Below, one piece after another: positions 61,263 through 64,000 of a DNA stretch of 64,000 nucleotides. The stretch's first letter is position 1. Each line of letters starts with the position of its first letter. The stretch comes from Paenibacillus xylanexedens (GTDB taxonomy: Bacteria > Bacillota > Bacilli > Paenibacillales > Paenibacillaceae). Where the stretch lies: positions 3,534,001 through 3,598,000 of the forward strand of contig NZ_CP018620.1 of NCBI RefSeq assembly GCF_001908275.1, written 5' to 3'. Position numbers and translations under genes: made by a program. The notes beneath the pieces were generated by a model, which was given only the letters and a program-made list of their open reading frames with translations, had not been told where the DNA came from and ran no database searches.

Positions 61263-61796
61263 ATGATGAAAACAAATAAGAGCAAAAAAGTGATGGTAGC
61301 AGCGGTATTGATGATGTCTATTGCCTTTTCTGGATTGGCAAGTGCTGCAGATATGAAAACGATTAAAAAGGATGGCATGGAGCTTGTTCAATTGAGACAG
61401 GCGGCGAAAATGTATGATTACAGCATTATGTGGGACAGCAAGGATAGATCTGTAACTCTGATGTATATGGGCAAAATGGACGACAAGATGATGAAAGACG
61501 ACAACATGATGGAAGACGACATGAAGATGAAAGATGACAAAATGATGGAAGACGACATGAAGATGAAAGACGACACCATGGTGGAAGACGACATGAAGAT
61601 GAAAGACGACACCATGATGGAAGAAACGATGATGCCTGCGGGGAAAACGATTAAATTGTGGATTGGATCGAAAAAAATCATGGTAGACGGTATGCAAGTT
61701 AACTTGAAATCGATGCCTGTCATCCATGAAGGGAATTCGTATGCGGCTGAGTCTGTAATTAAACAATACATGATGCCCGCCATGGGAATGAAGTAA
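61263..61796 (+). CDS. Secreted stalk-domain protein with Met/Asp-rich tandem repeats
   Basis: 177 residues. The signal peptide ends ASA/AD. The flanks look like the two halves of a copper-amine-oxidase N-terminal (stalk) domain: MELVQLRQAAKMYDYSIMWDSKDRSVTLMY, and AGKTIKLWIGSKKIMVDGMQV...GNSYAAESVIKQY. Between them (about residues 76-125) is a 12-residue repeat of the type EDDMKMKDDTMM, repeated about three and a half times, also as a 36-base DNA repeat. Dense Met and Asp suggest extracellular binding of soft or divalent metals. ATG 61263 is eight bases from GGAGAG. Confidence 0.82.
   Translation: MMKTNKSKKVMVAAVLMMSIAFSGLASAADMKTIKKDGMELVQLRQAAKMYDYSIMWDSKDRSVTLMYMGKMDDKMMKDDNMMEDDMKMKDDKMMEDDMKMKDDTMVEDDMKMKDDTMMEETMMPAGKTIKLWIGSKKIMVDGMQVNLKSMPVIHEGNSYAAESVIKQYMMPAMGMK
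61490..61628 (+). repeat. 36-bp tandem repeat inside the stalk-protein gene
   Basis: Units encoding EDDMKMKDDxMx recur with near-identical bases (GAAGACGACATGAAGATGAA...). The first unit is degenerate. Such arrays change copy number easily by slippage. Confidence 0.8.
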
Positions 61797-61873
61797 TTTA
61801 AGGGCTAAGCATTGCCATCACCATATGATATGATTGGCTCAAATGTATTTTCTGGAATATGGGGTGGGTTCGT

Positions 61874-62578
61874 TTGAATGAATGTGTACTGGTTGCCGAT
61901 GATGATACAAATATTACGGACGTTTGTCGCAGGTATCTGGAACGGGAAGGTTATCTTGTCGTGACGGCTAAGGACGGTTTGGAGGCTATTGAGCTGTGGC
62001 ACAGCCAAACGCCAAGCTTGATTGTGCTCGACCTGATGATGCCACATAAGAATGGTTGGGAAGTTTGCAACGAGATTCGGCAAACTGAGGATGTGCCCAT
62101 TGTAATGCTGACGGCCCGGGGGGAGGAGCAGGACCGTCTGATGGGACTGACGATGGGGGCGGATGATTATCTGACCAAACCATTCAGTCCGAGAGAACTT
62201 GTTTTGCGTGTGAAGGCAATCCTGCGGAGAATGCGAACTGCGCAGGCATCACCTGTTACAACATCTGAATATACGATCAATTATGAAGGGCTTACCATTG
62301 ATTTTACCAAGCGTGAAGTGCACATTAGCGGGCAGGCCATTGAATTGACCGTTACAGAGTTTGAGATGTTGTATTTGCTGGCAAGTCACCCGGGTCAGGT
62401 GTTCTCCCGTAATCAGATGTTAAGCAAGATTTGGGATTTTAGCTATGAGGGAGATACAACAACGGTGACTGTACATGTTCGGAGACTACGAGAGAAGATC
62501 GAACAGAATCCTTCTGATCCAAAATATATTAAAACAGTTTGGGGTATAGGCTACAAGTTTGCGGGTGGTAGTTCATGA
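61874..62578 (+). CDS. OmpR family response regulator
   Basis: 234 residues: a receiver domain with the acidic pocket VADDD and phospho-acceptor Asp in LIVLDLMMPHKNGWEV, followed by a winged HTH (FTKREVHISGQAIELTVTEFEMLYLLASHPGQVFSR, VTVHVRRLREKIEQ). TTG 61874 lies six bases after GGGGTGGG and is preferred over ATG 61859, which has no site. The stop overlaps the kinase start (ATGA). Confidence 0.93.
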   Translation: MNECVLVADDDTNITDVCRRYLEREGYLVVTAKDGLEAIELWHSQTPSLIVLDLMMPHKNGWEVCNEIRQTEDVPIVMLTARGEEQDRLMGLTMGADDYLTKPFSPRELVLRVKAILRRMRTAQASPVTTSEYTINYEGLTIDFTKREVHISGQAIELTVTEFEMLYLLASHPGQVFSRNQMLSKIWDFSYEGDTTTVTVHVRRLREKIEQNPSDPKYIKTVWGIGYKFAGGSS

Positions 62579-63615
62579 AACTTCGCACATACTTGGTGTT
62601 GTCCAGTCTCACAGGCATTGGCGTATTATTAATTTGTTTGTTCATCAGTTATTCCAAAATGCTGCTTACGATTGAACAATTGTATTGGTTATCGGCTATA
62701 ACGGCAGGGGTAGGCTTACTTTCGTTTATTCTTCAATATTTGCTGACTAAGCCATTAGAGAAATCAATTGCGCGTATTACACAGCAGACTATACGAATTG
62801 CCGAAGGGGATTTCCATACGGAAGTCCCTCTCATCGGTACGCAGGAATTTAAGCTTCTGGCACAGCAATTTAATGAAATGAGTTCCAAGCTGAAGGAAAG
62901 CTTTGATCATCTGCATCACTCAGAAACCGCGAGACGAGAGTTGATCGCCAATGTATCCCATGATTTACGGACTCCCTTGGCATCTATTCAGTCATTCGTC
63001 GAAGCGTTGGAGGATGATGTCATTAAGGATAAAGAAACCTTTCAACGTTACCTGAACACGATACGACTTGAGACGAAGCGTTTGGGAGGGCTTATTCAAG
63101 ACTTGTTTGAATTATCCAGCCTGGAAGCGCAAGGGGAGGTATTTGACCCTCAGCCTTGTCACGTCGATGAGTTGCTGCTCAGTACATTGGAGAGTTTTTC
63201 GTTTCACCTCGCCGAGAAAACGCTGAACGTTGAAATCGATTTGCCCGATAAATTACCAGCCGCGGTCATGATGCCTGCACAAATGAAGCGGGTCCTTTCC
63301 AATTTGCTGCAAAATGCCATTCAATACTCTCCTGTTGAAGGAAAAATCATTCTGGCTGCCGACGAAAAGGGGCCGTTTATACGAATTTCAGTTACGGATG
63401 AAGGGGAAGGCATTGAAGCGGAGGAGACTTCGCGTATATTTGAACGTTTTTATCGAATTGACAAATCACGCAGCAAGAGTAATGGGGGGGCCGGGCTTGG
63501 CCTTGCCATCGCTCAATCAATTGTGGAACTCCATGGTGGCGAGATCGGGGTTCAGAGTACAAAAGGAGAAGGAAGCTGCTTCTGGTTCACGCTTCCGATC
63601 TACGTCAGTCGTTAA
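62575..63615 (+). CDS. Sensor histidine kinase with minimal extracellular loop
   Basis: 346 residues. Two membrane helices (about 6-26 and 38-57) are separated by only about 11 residues, so signal detection is probably in or at the membrane. HAMP follows. The H-box is ANVSHDLRTPLASIQSF, the N-box NLLQNAIQYSP, G1 DEGEGIE and G2 GGAGLGLAIAQS. It overlaps the response regulator gene by four bases. The downstream CcdA gene and upstream Met-rich protein suggest envelope redox or metal stress as the signal. Confidence 0.94.
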   Translation: MKLRTYLVLSSLTGIGVLLICLFISYSKMLLTIEQLYWLSAITAGVGLLSFILQYLLTKPLEKSIARITQQTIRIAEGDFHTEVPLIGTQEFKLLAQQFNEMSSKLKESFDHLHHSETARRELIANVSHDLRTPLASIQSFVEALEDDVIKDKETFQRYLNTIRLETKRLGGLIQDLFELSSLEAQGEVFDPQPCHVDELLLSTLESFSFHLAEKTLNVEIDLPDKLPAAVMMPAQMKRVLSNLLQNAIQYSPVEGKIILAADEKGPFIRISVTDEGEGIEAEETSRIFERFYRIDKSRSKSNGGAGLGLAIAQSIVELHGGEIGVQSTKGEGSCFWFTLPIYVSR

Positions 63616-63658
63616 CCTTGGTTAATCAAACGTAGTATTTATTCAGGTGGTGAATGAC

Positions 63659-64000
63659 TTGACCAGTGATTTGGTTTTTCTTTTCGGGGTTTTTGGTGCA
63701 GGATTGTTATCGTTTTTTGCGCCATGTATTCTGCCACTGATCCCGGTATACGTGTCTTATCTATCCGGAAGCATGGTCAACGGTACGAATCAGCAGCAGC
63801 CTGACACCCATTCGGTTCGGTTGCGGTCCACACTTGTTTTGCGGACATTTTTATTTGTTCTTGGGCTGTCCCTGGTATTTGTTTTACTCGGTTTTGGTTC
63901 CAGCATGGTTGGTAATTTGATCTCAAGTCCTGTGTTTATTGCGATCTGCGGAGCCATCGTGGTGCTTTTTGGGATTTATCAAACTGGTTTGATCCGACTA
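63659..64000 (+). CDS. CcdA-like cytochrome c biogenesis/thiol-transport protein, 3' part missing
   Basis: Membrane protein that carries reducing equivalents from cytoplasmic thioredoxin to the outside. 114 residues are visible: first helix with FAPCILPLIPVYVSYLSGS (the CcdA/DsbD Cys-Pro motif), a loop, then two more helices. TTG 63659 lies six bases after AGGTGGTG; GTG 63650 is also in frame. The window ends inside the gene. About 43 bases after the kinase, so probably one operon with it. Confidence 0.88.
   Translation, partial: MTSDLVFLFGVFGAGLLSFFAPCILPLIPVYVSYLSGSMVNGTNQQQPDTHSVRLRSTLVLRTFLFVLGLSLVFVLLGFGSSMVGNLISSPVFIAICGAIVVLFGIYQTGLIRL

Noticed and set aside
61480..61628. CRISPR-like periodic repeat
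   Set aside because: The 36-base units have no unique spacers and are in frame within a secreted protein; no cas genes are present.

Overview
The window looks like chromosomal DNA of a Paenibacillus-type Firmicute. The signs are strong AGGAGG-type ribosome-binding sites, CcpA cre-like boxes beside sugar genes, YesM/YesN two-component pairs next to sugar ABC transporters, lipoprotein (not periplasmic) binding proteins, an S-layer-homology protein, and a modular xylanase (CBM22-GH10-FnIII-CBM3). There are no tRNA, rRNA, CRISPR or phage structural genes. The genus is inferred from gene content only.

Layout. (1) 1-7.8 kb: a sensor kinase cut by the left edge, divergent from a five-gene sugar ABC transporter matching the E. 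coli YtfQ-YtfR-YtfT-YjfF order, plus a second paralogous binding lipoprotein at its end. (2) 8.0-9.1 kb: a secreted CE4 deacetylase with a CBM36-like module, probably an acetylxylan esterase. (3) 9.2-18.7 kb: an accessory-looking run of small cytoplasmic enzymes, all on the plus strand (GNAT acetyltransferases, P-loop kinases including a TmrB-like one, methyltransferase, NUDIX, NIPSNAP, alpha/beta hydrolase), with two gene remnants and a structured intergenic repeat. (4) 18.9-20.2 kb: a secreted GH5 cellulase, then another GNAT and a phosphotransferase. (5) 22.2-30 kb: a carbohydrate locus with an AraC regulator, binding lipoprotein, two permeases, a large unrecognised 851-residue cytoplasmic protein and a GH105 unsaturated-uronyl hydrolase. 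(6) 30.7-43.1 kb: a large FAD protein divergent from an AraC regulator, the GH10 xylanase, a YesM/YesN pair split by a dispersed repeat, and a third sugar ABC transporter. (7) 43-50.4 kb: stress and housekeeping genes (GyrI-like, glutathione peroxidase, nitroreductase, SLH-GH18 surface protein, thioredoxin-reductase-like protein, DUF3243). (8) 50.4-52.2 kb: an IS110-family element followed by the second copy of the structured repeat. (9) 52.5-57.1 kb: an exported protein, heme o synthase, a TPR protein, LysR and an EamA transporter. (10) 57.2-61.1 kb: a LacI regulator with a GH2 beta-mannosidase. (11) 61.2-64 kb: a Met/Asp-rich repeat protein, an OmpR-type two-component system and a truncated CcdA gene.

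How it works together: much of the window serves plant cell-wall use. Secreted CE4, GH5 and GH10 enzymes cut deacetylated xylan and glucan. Three lipoprotein-dependent ABC importers bring in sugars or oligosaccharides. Cytoplasmic GH105, GH2 and the 851-residue protein finish the breakdown. cre-like boxes suggest shared carbon-catabolite control, and each transporter has its own AraC or YesM/YesN sensor. The best candidate for undescribed biology is the 22.2-30 kb locus, where the central enzyme has no family I can name. The 192-bp structured repeat, the 163-bp repeat between a kinase and its response regulator, and the Met/Asp-repeat protein also merit attention.
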